From positions 304 to 64,303 of the forward strand of contig NZ_RQXX01000007.1 in the NCBI RefSeq assembly GCF_004011175.1: a DNA stretch of 64,000 bases. The letters run 5' to 3'. Below, piece by piece: positions 33,979-42,272 of this stretch (its first letter is position 1; each line of letters starts with the position of its first letter). Source of the stretch: Mesobaculum littorinae. Its GTDB lineage: Bacteria; Pseudomonadota; Alphaproteobacteria; Rhodobacterales; Rhodobacteraceae. A program made the position numbers and the translations under genes. Below the pieces are notes generated by a model. It was given only the letters and a program-made list of their open reading frames with translations, was not told the origin of the DNA and made no database searches.

Positions 33979-35037
33979 ATGTCAGCCATTTCCGGCAGCC
34001 TGCCGTCGCTGTTCACCAACCTCACGCATCGCCGCCAGATCTCGGACCTCGGGGCGCAGATGGAGCGCGCGGCACAAGAGGTCTCGACCGGCGAGAAGGC
34101 GGATCTCTATCGCGCGCTGGGCCACAAGTCGGCCGAGGCGATCGAGCTTCAGGCCCTGTTGCAGCGGACCGAGGGCTTCGTCACCGGCAACAAGGCGTTG
34201 GCCGGGCGGTTGGGGTACGAGGCGGACGTTCTGAAATCGGCGCGCGGCGTGGCCGAGGAGGTGCTCGCGCTTAGCGTGCCCAACCGCGATCAGCCCACGG
34301 AAACGGTGCGCAGCCTGAAATCCGCCGCCGATGCCGCCCTGTCGCGGCTGGTGCCGATGCTGAATCAAAGCTTCGCGGGCGCCACGCTCTTTGCCGGCGC
34401 CGCAACCGACACCGCCCCCCTGCGCGAGCTTGACGCCGCCGATCCCGCCACCGGCCAGACCCCGCGCGACACGCTGGCGGCGCTGATCGACGGGCCGCTC
34501 AGGACGCAAGCCGATGTCGACGCCGCGCTGCAGGCGATCGACGGCTTCTTCAACGATACCGGCGCCGGGCCGGGCTACCGCGGCACGCTCTACCTGGGGG
34601 CGCGCGCGGAGGACGGCGGAACCGGCGCGCGGATCGACGAGACGACGCGGCTCGCTTCCGGGTTTTCGGCCGACGCGCCTGCGGCGCGCGACATTCTGAA
34701 GGGCCTCGTGATGATCGCGGGCGCCGATCCTGCCGCCATCGAGGACCCCGAGGCCTATGCCGGGTGGATGGACGCCGCGGTCGGGGCGCTGTCGCGGGGA
34801 AGCACCGCCCTGCTCGCGGCCGAGACGCGCCTGGGCAGCCAGCAGGCCACGCTGGATGAGACCATCGAGACGCAGGAAACACGGTCGGACCTGCTCAAGC
34901 AGCAGATTGGCACCCTGCGCAATGTCGATCCCTTCGAGGCGGCGACGCGCCTGACGGACCTTCAGACGCGGCTGCAGGCCTCCTACCAGGTGTCGGCCAT
35001 GCTCTCGCGGATGAGCTTTCTATCCTACATGGATTGA
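33979..35037 (+). CDS. flgL: Flagellar hook-associated protein FlgL (HAP3)
   Basis: A 352-residue flagellin-like junction protein: N-terminal SLFTNLTHRRQISDLGAQME and AAQEVSTGEKADLY, C-terminal RLTDLQTRLQASYQVSAMLS with terminal RMSFLSYMD. With FlgK it links the hook to the filament. It directly follows flgK. Confidence 0.92.
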   Translation: MSAISGSLPSLFTNLTHRRQISDLGAQMERAAQEVSTGEKADLYRALGHKSAEAIELQALLQRTEGFVTGNKALAGRLGYEADVLKSARGVAEEVLALSVPNRDQPTETVRSLKSAADAALSRLVPMLNQSFAGATLFAGAATDTAPLRELDAADPATGQTPRDTLAALIDGPLRTQADVDAALQAIDGFFNDTGAGPGYRGTLYLGARAEDGGTGARIDETTRLASGFSADAPAARDILKGLVMIAGADPAAIEDPEAYAGWMDAAVGALSRGSTALLAAETRLGSQQATLDETIETQETRSDLLKQQIGTLRNVDPFEAATRLTDLQTRLQASYQVSAMLSRMSFLSYMD

Positions 35038-35165
35038 TTCGCTTTGGCAGAGCGAAGCATGAATTGATGCAACACTATCGGTAGAATTAATCGAAGTTAC
35101 TTGATGCCTATCCATCGACAAAGCTTAATGGAGGCATCGACACGAACAGGATCCCGCGCCCCGCC

Positions 35166-36278
35166 ATGCCGTTCCGCCCGCTCCATCTTCTGCTTGCGCT
35201 CGCTGCGCTGACCGTCGGCCTCGCCGCGGGCGGGCCCGCGCCGGCGGACGTGCGGATCAAGGACATCGCGACGTTCGAAGGCGTGCGGGAAAACCAGCTT
35301 GTGGGGTATGGCCTTGTCGTCGGCCTGAACGGCACCGGCGATCGGCTGCGCAACAGCCCCTTCACCCAGGCCTCGATCGAAGGGATGCTGGAACGGCTGG
35401 GTGTCGGCAACCTCGCCAACGAAGAGATCAGGACCGAGAATACCGCCGCGGTGATGGTCACCGCGATGCTGCCGCCGTTTTCGCGGCTGGGCGGCACGAT
35501 CGACGTCGTCGTGTCGTCGCTGGGCGATGCGACCTCTCTGCGGGGCGGGACGCTGATCGTCACGCCGTTGTCGGGGGCCGACGGCGAAATCTACGCCGTC
35601 GCGCAGGGGCCCATCGCGGTCGCGGGCTATGCCGCGCAGGGCGTCAACGCCAGTATCGTCGAAGGCGTGCCGACCGTCGCGCGCATCGAAAACGGCGCCA
35701 CGGTCGAGCGCGAGGTCGACTTTGCGCTCTCCAGCCTCGATTCGATCCGCGTCGCGCTGCGCACGCCCGACTTCACCACCGCCCACCGCGTGGAACAGGC
35801 GATCAACGCCGCGATCGGCGGCGGGGCGGCGGCACTCGATTCCACCACGATCGAGGTGCAGCGCCCGGGCAAGGCCGACATCCCCGAGCTGATCGCCGAG
35901 ATCGAGGGGCTTCGCGTCGCGCCCGACAGCGTGGCCAAGGTGGTGATCGACGCCCGCTCGGGCACCATCGTCATCGGCTCGAACGTGCGGATCGACCAGG
36001 TGGCGGTGTCGCAGGGTGGCCTGACCGTCATCGTGCGCGAGGATATCGAGGTCAGCCAACCCGAACCGATCTCGATCGGGGAAACCGTGGTGGTGCCCCA
36101 GACAGAGGTGCGCGTCGAAGAGCGCGAGGCCAAGTTCACGGTGATCGAGGGGGATGTCAGCCTGCAACGCCTGGTCGACGGGCTGAACGCCATCGGCGTC
36201 GGCGCGACCGAGACGATTTCGATCCTGCAGGCGATCAAGGCCGCGGGCGCGCTTCATGCCGATCTGGAGATCATCTGA
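35166..36278 (+). CDS. flgI: Flagellar P-ring protein FlgI
   Basis: A 370-residue FlgI with a signal peptide (HLLLALAALTVGLAAGGP). It continues RIKDIATFEGVRENQLVGYG, LVVGLNGTGDRLRNSPFTQ and later TAAVMVTAMLPPFSRLGGTI. It forms the periplasmic P-ring. The 128 bases upstream of ATG 35166 are comparatively AT-rich and may hold a promoter. Its stop shares a base with the flgJ start (TGATG). Confidence 0.97.
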   Translation: MPFRPLHLLLALAALTVGLAAGGPAPADVRIKDIATFEGVRENQLVGYGLVVGLNGTGDRLRNSPFTQASIEGMLERLGVGNLANEEIRTENTAAVMVTAMLPPFSRLGGTIDVVVSSLGDATSLRGGTLIVTPLSGADGEIYAVAQGPIAVAGYAAQGVNASIVEGVPTVARIENGATVEREVDFALSSLDSIRVALRTPDFTTAHRVEQAINAAIGGGAAALDSTTIEVQRPGKADIPELIAEIEGLRVAPDSVAKVVIDARSGTIVIGSNVRIDQVAVSQGGLTVIVREDIEVSQPEPISIGETVVVPQTEVRVEEREAKFTVIEGDVSLQRLVDGLNAIGVGATETISILQAIKAAGALHADLEII

Positions 36279-36640
36279 TGCCCGGCGCCGCGGATATGCC
36301 CACTCTGACCGCCACCGCGCAGGCCCGTCCGGCCACCGCCGCCCGGCCAGCGGCCGGGGCTGACGCCGTCGCCCGGGATTTCGAGTCGGTGTTCCTGACC
36401 CAGGCGGTCGAGGAGATGATGAAAAGCGTCGATCTGGGCGAATTCGCCGGAGGTCAGGCCGCCGAGACATGGCGCAGCTTCCTTGCCCGCGCCGTCGCGG
36501 ACGAGATCGCGGGGCAGGGCCGTACCGGCATCGCGCAGAGCGTGCAGTCGAAGATCGCCGCCTACGGGCCCGCGGGGACCGAACGTGTGGGCACCCAACG
36601 CGGGGGCACCGGGCCCGCCTTGGCAGGGGGCAACGGATGA
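36278..36640 (+). CDS. flgJ: Rod-binding protein FlgJ, single-domain form
   Basis: A 120-residue protein containing only the FlgJ N-terminal rod-binding/capping domain: ARDFESVFLTQAVEEMMKSV (residues about 32-51), followed by GGQAAETWRSFLARAVADEI. The C-terminal muramidase domain of enterobacterial FlgJ is absent. A separate SltF-like transglycosylase at 54811 probably supplies that activity. It is coupled to flgI and overlaps flgN-like by four bases. Confidence 0.92.
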   Translation: MPGAADMPTLTATAQARPATAARPAAGADAVARDFESVFLTQAVEEMMKSVDLGEFAGGQAAETWRSFLARAVADEIAGQGRTGIAQSVQSKIAAYGPAGTERVGTQRGGTGPALAGGNG

Positions 36641-37047
36641 GCGACACGATCACCCATCCTTCCGCTGCGGCGCTGGACGCCATCCTAGAGATGTCCGCGC
36701 TGCTCGACCGGGAAGAGGCCGCCTTTGCCGCCCGCGACCCGCAGGCCGCCGCCGCGCTGGCCGAGGCCAAGGCCGACGCGGCCACCCGGCTTGACGCCGC
36801 GCTGGACCCGTCCCTGGCCGAGGACCCACAGGTCCGCGCCGCGCTGGCCGATCTGCGCCCCCGCATCACCCGCAGCGAACGCGCGCTGTCCCGCCTGGCC
36901 CAAGCCACCGGCGAGATCGCGGCCGAGTTCGCCCGCATCCGCAAACGTCATTCGCTATCGGGCACTTACACCGCCAAGGGGATGGCCAGTGAACCGGCGC
37001 AACCCGCGTCCGGACCCAGCCACCACAAGGTAGATAATTCGTACTAA
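36637..37047 (+). CDS. flgN: FlgN-like flagellar chaperone
   Basis: A 136-residue helical, acidic protein (ALDAILEMSALLDREEAAFA, LADLRPRITRSERALSRLAQ) of FlgN-family size. FlgN chaperones FlgK and FlgL for export, and these lie in the same run. The start overlaps the flgJ stop (ATGA). Sequence similarity within FlgN is weak, so the call rests on helical pattern and context. Confidence 0.7.
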   Translation: MSDTITHPSAAALDAILEMSALLDREEAAFAARDPQAAAALAEAKADAATRLDAALDPSLAEDPQVRAALADLRPRITRSERALSRLAQATGEIAAEFARIRKRHSLSGTYTAKGMASEPAQPASGPSHHKVDNSY

Positions 37048-37069
37048 GTTCGCCCGATTTCGACCACTT

Positions 37070-37089
37070 TTAACCTTTAGCAAGGTTAA
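37070..37089. promoter_or_regulatory. Perfect palindrome upstream of fliC
   Basis: TTAACCTTTAGCAAGGTTAA is an exact eight-base inverted repeat around TAGC, 66 bases before the fliC start. Each arm contains the CtrA half-site core TTAACC. It is a good candidate for a regulator site controlling flagellin, and could also act as a terminator of the preceding operon. Confidence 0.55.
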
Positions 37090-37155
37090 CGCGGCAGCTG
37101 CCGCTTTTCGTCAGAAAGACGATCATCCAAACCAGAACAGGACCGGAGCAGTATA

Positions 37156-37995
37156 ATGTCTTCCATTCTCACCAACAATTCCGCGACCGCAGCCCTCTCG
37201 ACCCTGCGCAACATCAACTCGAACCTCGAGTCGACCCAAGGCCGGATTTCGACGGGCCTCAAGATCACGTCCGGCAAGGACAACGCGGCGTATTTCTCGA
37301 TTTCCGAGACGATGAACGCCGAAAGCAACATGTACAAGGCGATCGACGAAAGCCTGACCCTGCGCCAGAACGCCGTCGCCACCGCCCGTCTGGGCGCTGA
37401 AACCGTGTCGGACATCGCCGAGAAAATGGTCGAGCGCGTCGCCTTCGCCCAGGGCAGCCTTGGCGATTCGGCCGCGCTGGCCGACATCCAGGGCGAACTG
37501 ACCGAACTCGCGTCGCAGATGGAAACCACGATCGACCAGGCCACCTTCAACGGCCGGTCGCTGGTCAAGGGCACCGCCACCGAGACGGTCGTCACTGGCA
37601 TCAACCGCACCGGTGCGACGCTCGACACCACGACCTTCACCTTTGACCAGCAGGACCTTGGCGCCATCCACACCGCGATGTCCGCGCTGGATGTCACCGC
37701 GCCCGCGGACGCGGACGCGATGAAGGCCGTTCTGGTTGCCGCCGAAACGCAGCTGCAGACGGCGCTGGGTTCGGCCACGGCGCTGGGCATCGCCGAGAAG
37801 TCGATCGAGACGCAGAAGGGGTTCCTTTCGGAACTGACCAACCGCATCGACGCCGGCGTTGGCAGCATGGTTGACGCCGACATGGAAGAAGAGGCCGCGC
37901 GCCTGCAGTCGCTGCAGGTCCAGCAGCAGCTGGCGACGCAATCGCTGTCGATCGCCAACCAGGCGCCGCAGGCGATCCTGAGCCTGTTCCGCTAA
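37156..37995 (+). CDS. fliC: Flagellin
   Basis: A 279-residue short flagellin. The N-terminal D0/D1 region (SSILTNNSATAALSTLRNIN, then QGRISTGLKITSGKDNAAYF) and the C-terminal D1/D0 region (VDADMEEEAARLQSLQVQQQ, then LSIANQAPQAILSLFR) are conserved. The middle domain is very small. It forms the filament. GGAGCAGTATA precedes the ATG. It is the only flagellin gene in the window. FlaF and FlbT, which act on flagellin export and mRNA in alphaproteobacteria, follow directly. Confidence 0.97.
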   Translation: MSSILTNNSATAALSTLRNINSNLESTQGRISTGLKITSGKDNAAYFSISETMNAESNMYKAIDESLTLRQNAVATARLGAETVSDIAEKMVERVAFAQGSLGDSAALADIQGELTELASQMETTIDQATFNGRSLVKGTATETVVTGINRTGATLDTTTFTFDQQDLGAIHTAMSALDVTAPADADAMKAVLVAAETQLQTALGSATALGIAEKSIETQKGFLSELTNRIDAGVGSMVDADMEEEAARLQSLQVQQQLATQSLSIANQAPQAILSLFR

Positions 37996-38009
37996 GACCG
38001 GGCCCCCGA

Positions 38010-38037
38010 CCGCCCGGCCGAAGTTCCGGCCGGGCGG
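38010..38037 (+). terminator. Hairpin after fliC
   Basis: CCGCCCGGCCG and CGGCCGGGCGG form an 11-base stem with a six-base loop, 15 bases after the fliC stop. There is no T-run. Likely terminates or stabilises fliC mRNA, giving far more flagellin than FlaF/FlbT. Confidence 0.7.
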
Positions 38038-38118
38038 ACGCGGCGGAGGCCCGTGCCTCTGCCCGGTTCCTAAGCCCGCGGTCCCGGCCGCAGCGCCCCA
38101 GCATTCCAGGTGATTTAC

Positions 38119-38520
38119 ATGAGTATTGCAGCCTACAAGCGCACCATGCGCGACACCGAAACACCCCGCCAGATCGAACGCCGCCTGATGTCGCAGGTCA
38201 CCGGCAAGCTCGATCGCTTCGCCGCCGAATTCGACGCGGCCGAAAGCGGTGTGCAAAAGCTTCAGATCCTGTCCTCGGGCCTGCGCGACGCGCTGCACGA
38301 GAACGTGGCGCTGTGGAGCGCGCTCAAGTACGACCTGATGACCGGCGGCAACAGCCTGCCCGAGAACCTGCGCTCGTCGCTCGTGTCAGTCGCGATGTGG
38401 ATCGAGCGTCAGACCAGTTCGGTCGTCGGCGGCGCCTCGGGCGTGGCGGCCCTGGTGGCGGTCAACCGCAGTATAGTGGACGGTCTGTCGGGGCAGGAAC
38501 CCGGTCCCGTCGCCGTCTGA
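38119..38520 (+). CDS. flaF: Flagellar biosynthesis regulator FlaF
   Basis: A 133-residue FlaF-family protein (TPRQIERRLMSQVTGKLDRF; LRDALHENVALWSALKYDLM; LVSVAMWIERQTSSVVGG). In Caulobacter, FlaF promotes flagellin secretion and works opposite to FlbT. ATG 38119 is preferred over GTG 38110. It lies after the fliC hairpin and before flbT, the usual order. Confidence 0.93.
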   Translation: MSIAAYKRTMRDTETPRQIERRLMSQVTGKLDRFAAEFDAAESGVQKLQILSSGLRDALHENVALWSALKYDLMTGGNSLPENLRSSLVSVAMWIERQTSSVVGGASGVAALVAVNRSIVDGLSGQEPGPVAV

Positions 38521-38529
38521 GGAGCGCGC

Positions 38530-39012
38530 ATGGCCCTCAAGCTGACGCTCAAGCCCGGCGAACGGGTGGTGGTCAACGGCTGCGTCATCCGCAATTCGGA
38601 CCGGCGCCACGTGATCACGATCGAGAACCGCGCCGATATCGTGCGCGGTCACGATCTGCTTGAGGCGGATGGCGAGGTGACGCCCGTCCGCAAGGTCTAT
38701 TTCCTGATCCAGAGCGTCCTGATCCAGTCCGAGCTGCGCGATACCGTCGTGCCGCTGATCCAGCGCCAGCTGGCCGCGCTGGTCACCGTCTTCGGCCAGC
38801 CCAGCATGGGGCGGATCTTCGAAGCCGCCAATTTCGTCAGCCAGTCCGACTACTACAAGGCCATGCGCGCCCTGCGTCCCGTGCTCGACCACGAGCAGGA
38901 GGTGCTGAGCTATGCCCGGGCAGGGGCCGCGATGGGCGACCCCACGCCTGACGCAACGACAGACGTCATGACCGACCCTGCGACCGACCCCACGCACGAG
39001 ACGACGCCGTGA
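38530..39012 (+). CDS. flbT: Flagellin mRNA regulator FlbT
   Basis: A 160-residue FlbT: KLTLKPGERVVVNGCVIRNS, then RNSDRRHVITIENRADIVRG and TPVRKVYFLIQSVLIQSEL. FlbT binds flagellin mRNA leaders and represses translation before hook completion. The C-terminal 25 residues are acidic/threonine-rich (TPDATTDVMTDPATDPTHET), an extension beyond the core. Its stop overlaps the next GTG start. Confidence 0.94.
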   Translation: MALKLTLKPGERVVVNGCVIRNSDRRHVITIENRADIVRGHDLLEADGEVTPVRKVYFLIQSVLIQSELRDTVVPLIQRQLAALVTVFGQPSMGRIFEAANFVSQSDYYKAMRALRPVLDHEQEVLSYARAGAAMGDPTPDATTDVMTDPATDPTHETTP

Positions 39013-39830
39013 TCCCGCTGGGCGGGCTCGACACGCGCACCGCGATGCGCCTGACCGACGCCACGCGCGAGACGCAGCTGGAGCTGATCGAGAAGCGTCC
39101 GCAGCACGCCCGCGCGATCGACGCCTTTCGCGCCCGCATCGCCGATATCAAGACGCCCGCCGCCCTGGTCGAGGATGCCGAGGTCTACGGCTTCGTCATG
39201 CGCGCCTTCGATCTGGAGGACCAGATCTTCGGCAAGGCGATGGTGCGCGAGCTTCTTGAAAGCGACATTGCCGAGCCTCGGGCGCTGATCAATCGGCTGA
39301 CCGACTCGCGTTTCCGCGAGATGTACCGCGAACTGGGGTACGAATCCGACGGTTCGGGGTCGTGGAACGCCTCGTCGCGCTTCTGGCAGGAGAAGATGGT
39401 CGACCGGTATGTCGAGCGGATCTTCATCAACCAGACCGCCGAGCAGAACGACAGTGTCGCCACGATCCTCGATTTCCGCAGCAAGGCGTCGGATATCGAC
39501 ACCTGGTACGACGTGCTGAAGGACAAGGACCTGTCGATCTTCATGCGCCGCGCGCTGGGAATACCGGACGAGGCCGTGCAGATGGATATCGATTCTCAGG
39601 TCGCGTACTTCAAGCGCAAGTTCGACCTGAAGCAGATCGCCGATCCGGCCGAGATGCAGAAGCTTGAACGCAAGTATGCCATCGTCACGGATGCGCTGGA
39701 CCAGCGGGCCGTCGGGGCCAACGCGGCGGTGCAGATGCTGTCGCAGGCGGTGCGCGGGCGGTCGGGTTTCGTGCCGCAGACCATCGACATCACCGCCATC
39801 TCGGCCCTGCCGCGCCGGCCCTACGGCTGA
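39009..39830 (+). CDS. DUF1217 family flagellar-cluster protein
   Basis: A 273-residue DUF1217 protein starting at GTG 39009, which overlaps the flbT stop (GTGA). Conserved-looking blocks are VYGFVMRAFDLEDQIFGKAM (about residues 59-78), LIDSRFREMYRELG-like LTDSRFREMYRELGY, and MRRALGIPDEAVQMDIDSQV. It is soluble and helical. The family recurs in alphaproteobacterial flagellar clusters, without an assigned function. Its 3' end overlaps the convergent gene by ten bases. Confidence 0.85.
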   Translation: MIPLGGLDTRTAMRLTDATRETQLELIEKRPQHARAIDAFRARIADIKTPAALVEDAEVYGFVMRAFDLEDQIFGKAMVRELLESDIAEPRALINRLTDSRFREMYRELGYESDGSGSWNASSRFWQEKMVDRYVERIFINQTAEQNDSVATILDFRSKASDIDTWYDVLKDKDLSIFMRRALGIPDEAVQMDIDSQVAYFKRKFDLKQIADPAEMQKLERKYAIVTDALDQRAVGANAAVQMLSQAVRGRSGFVPQTIDITAISALPRRPYG

Positions 39831-40762
39831 TCCGGGGCCGCCTGCATCCGGTGGCTCAGCCGCACCGGGTATCCCAGCTCTCCCGTCAGCCGCGCGGCCG
39901 AGACATCGAGATCGCGGAGCAGCAGGTCGGGCAGCGGTCGCGCGCTCGTCACCTCGATATCCAGCCCCGCCGAGGTCCAGGCTGCCTTCAGCCGCAACTG
40001 GCCGGTGACGGGAAACTCGGCCTCGACATAGACCTCTAACCCTCCGTGGCCCTCGGGCGGCGGGGTGTCGCGGCGGCGGCCCCAGCGGGCGCTGTGCAGC
40101 TGCCCGTCCGAAAAGAACGGCATCACCCAGCGCAGCCACCCCGGTTCGGCCGTCTCGCCCCGGTCCGAGGGGGCCAGCGCCAGCGCCGCGGCCTCGGCCA
40201 CCCGTCCCGCGGGCGCCACGCCGGTGCGTGCGCGGGGGCCCCGTCCAGCGGCCAGCCGGCGGAGGTGGCATTGCGCGGCGGCCACGGGAAAGAGCCCCGC
40301 GATCAGCGCGAAGGCGGGCGAAGTCGTTGCGGGAAAGAGCGCGGCGAGCGCGGGTGCAGGCGCGCCGTAGGGCGCGATCGGCACCGGCGGCGGCAGCTCT
40401 GAGGGGGCCAGTCGCGGCAGCGGCGGGGCCGCGTCGCCCACCCCCCGCGCCGCGGCGGTGATCTGCGGCGGGGCAGGGGGGTGCGGGTCGGCGGCCCGCG
40501 TGGCGGGGTCGGTCGCGGTGGCGGGGGCGAAATTCGCCTGTGTCCCGTCCAGCCGCAGGCGTACCACCGCGCCGATATCCGCCGTGGCGCCGGGCGCGGA
40601 GATCAGCAGCGATCCCTGCGGCGTCGCCAGTCGGATCACGCCGCCGGGAAAGCTTTCGATCACCCGCCCCGTGACCCAGCCCTGCCGGGCGGGATGCTGC
40701 GGCGACAGGGCCGAGATCAGTCGCGCCCCCGCAACGCCGCCGCCCTCGGGCGCCGAGGTCAT
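39821..40762 (-). CDS. Second FliK-like protein (tentative)
   Basis: A 313-residue protein. The N-terminal block (RQGWVTGRVIESFPGGVIRL, then TPQGSLLISAPG) is strand-rich. The middle is Pro/Ala-rich. The C-terminal 100 residues (LEVYVEAEFPVTGQLRLKAA, then WTSAGLDIEVTSARPLPDLL and LDVSAARLTGELG) have the pattern of a FliK hook-length C-terminal domain. It is coupled to fliG (ATGA overlap) at the end of the fliF operon. A different FliK-like gene is at 22721. The family assignment is inferred from pattern. Confidence 0.55.
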   Translation of the reverse strand: MTSAPEGGGVAGARLISALSPQHPARQGWVTGRVIESFPGGVIRLATPQGSLLISAPGATADIGAVVRLRLDGTQANFAPATATDPATRAADPHPPAPPQITAAARGVGDAAPPLPRLAPSELPPPVPIAPYGAPAPALAALFPATTSPAFALIAGLFPVAAAQCHLRRLAAGRGPRARTGVAPAGRVAEAAALALAPSDRGETAEPGWLRWVMPFFSDGQLHSARWGRRRDTPPPEGHGGLEVYVEAEFPVTGQLRLKAAWTSAGLDIEVTSARPLPDLLLRDLDVSAARLTGELGYPVRLSHRMQAAPDQP

Positions 40763-41796
40763 TCGATCAGCTCGTCGTCTTCGCTGTCGGGCAGTCGGAT
40801 GATCTCCTGCTCGGCCAGGTCCTTGGCCAGGTCGACCAGCACCGACTGCGCCTGCCGCACGTCGCGGCCGCGGACCGGGCCCATGATGCCCATCTCCTCG
40901 ACCAGCATGTCGCGCGAGCGCTGCGGCAGGGCCTGCAGGAACTGGTCGCGCAGCTCCTTCTTGGCCCCGCGCAGTGCCAGGGGCAGCGTGTCGCCATCGG
41001 CCTGCCGCATGATCTGCGCCAGCGCCGAGGGGTCCAGCTTGCTCAGGTCGTCGAAGGTGAACATGCGCTGCTTGATCGCGTTGAAGGGCTCGGGCACCCG
41101 CTCTTCCAGCGAGGTCGAGAGCGTGTCGAACAAGTCCCGGTCGAGCCGGTTGAAGAGGTCGGCCATGCGCTGCTGCAACTCGGCCGAGGTCGGCTGCGAG
41201 GCATCGGCCATGATGTCGGACTTCAGCGTTTCCTCGATCTGGCGCATCATCGCCTGCGGCACCGCCTCCATCGAGATCATGCGCTCGATGATGTCCTCCA
41301 TCCGCTGCGGTCCGAGAAGCGGCAGCACCCGGGCCGCCACGTCGGGGGCGACGTTGGACAGGATCGCGGCGGCGGTCTGATCGTGCTCCCCGCGCAGGTA
41401 GTTCGCGATCACCGTTTCGTTCAGCGCGCTGAACTCGGCCCACATGTTGGTTTCCTTGGCCGGCCCGCGGGCGTCGGCCAGAAGCTGGGTCACCTGGTCC
41501 TCGGGCAGGAAGCCGCGCAGCAGCGTCTCGGCCGTCGCCGCCGACCCCACCACGCCCGACCCGTTGCGCACCGCGTCCGAAAACGCACCCATCACCGCCT
41601 CGACCTTCCCGGCCTCGATCACGCCAAGCGAGGTCATCGCCCGGGTGATGCGCTGGATCTCGCGCTCGTCCAGCCGCTTCATCAGTTCGGAGCCGCGCTT
41701 TTCGCCCAGGCAGAGAAAGACGATCGCGGCCTTCTCGGCCCCGGACAGGCGGCGTTCCTTCTGGCGCTCGGGGCGTCTCAGGCTGGATAGGGCCAT
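40759..41796 (-). CDS. fliG: Flagellar motor switch protein FliG
   Basis: A 345-residue FliG. N-terminal SGAEKAAIVFLCLGEKRGSE (about residues 18-37) binds FliF. The middle domain contains FLPEDQVTQLLADARGPAKE. The C-terminal torque domain contains MFTFDDLSKLDPSALAQIMR and VEEMGIMGPVRGRDV. It transmits torque from MotA and contacts FliM/FliN. ATG 41796 fits the family and overlaps the preceding gene by 19 bases. Confidence 0.96.
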   Translation of the reverse strand: MALSSLRRPERQKERRLSGAEKAAIVFLCLGEKRGSELMKRLDEREIQRITRAMTSLGVIEAGKVEAVMGAFSDAVRNGSGVVGSAATAETLLRGFLPEDQVTQLLADARGPAKETNMWAEFSALNETVIANYLRGEHDQTAAAILSNVAPDVAARVLPLLGPQRMEDIIERMISMEAVPQAMMRQIEETLKSDIMADASQPTSAELQQRMADLFNRLDRDLFDTLSTSLEERVPEPFNAIKQRMFTFDDLSKLDPSALAQIMRQADGDTLPLALRGAKKELRDQFLQALPQRSRDMLVEEMGIMGPVRGRDVRQAQSVLVDLAKDLAEQEIIRLPDSEDDELIE

Positions 41797-42272
41797 GCGG
41801 CGTCTCCTTCGTCGGGGGCGGTTCGGCCCGGGGCGGGTGTGTCGGGGTGGGGGGCGGTCGCGGTGGGGGCCACGGCGTCGGAGGTGGCCGCGCCTGCGCC
41901 GTCGGCGCCGAAGGCGTCGCTGCCAAGGTTCCTGCCAAAGTCCGTGCCGGAGTTCATGCCGGAGTCCATGTCGGCGCACGTGTCGTCCGGGGGCGCGCCA
42001 GCCGGTTTCCGGGCCGTGTGGCGGGCAACGTCCTGCAGCAGCGTGGCGAGCGTCAGGATCAAGGGCGCCGCCTCGGCCGGATCGGGTGCGGCGCGGCCGC
42101 CAGCCTGCGGTCCCGGGGCGGCCGGGTTGCCCAGGGCCGCGACCAGGCGGGCCATCGCCGCAAGGTCGGTCAGCGCGACGCCGCTGGCCTGCGCGCGGGC
42201 CATGATCTCGGCCCCCAGCGGGTGGTGGCGCAGTTCGGCCGCCAGCAGATCGTCGATTGCGGGCTCGGCCAT
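41778..42272 (-). CDS. Unrecognised protein between fliP and fliG
   Basis: A 164-residue soluble protein. The first 85 residues are helical (AIDDLLAAELRHHPLGAEIM; ALTDLAAMARLVAALGN). The remainder is low-complexity Asp/Ala/Gly/Pro. It starts at the fliP stop and overlaps fliG by 19 bases, so it is translated in the fliF-H-N-P-G operon. It is a candidate lineage-specific switch or export accessory protein; function unknown. Confidence 0.6.
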   Translation of the reverse strand: MAEPAIDDLLAAELRHHPLGAEIMARAQASGVALTDLAAMARLVAALGNPAAPGPQAGGRAAPDPAEAAPLILTLATLLQDVARHTARKPAGAPPDDTCADMDSGMNSGTDFGRNLGSDAFGADGAGAATSDAVAPTATAPHPDTPAPGRTAPDEGDAAWPYPA

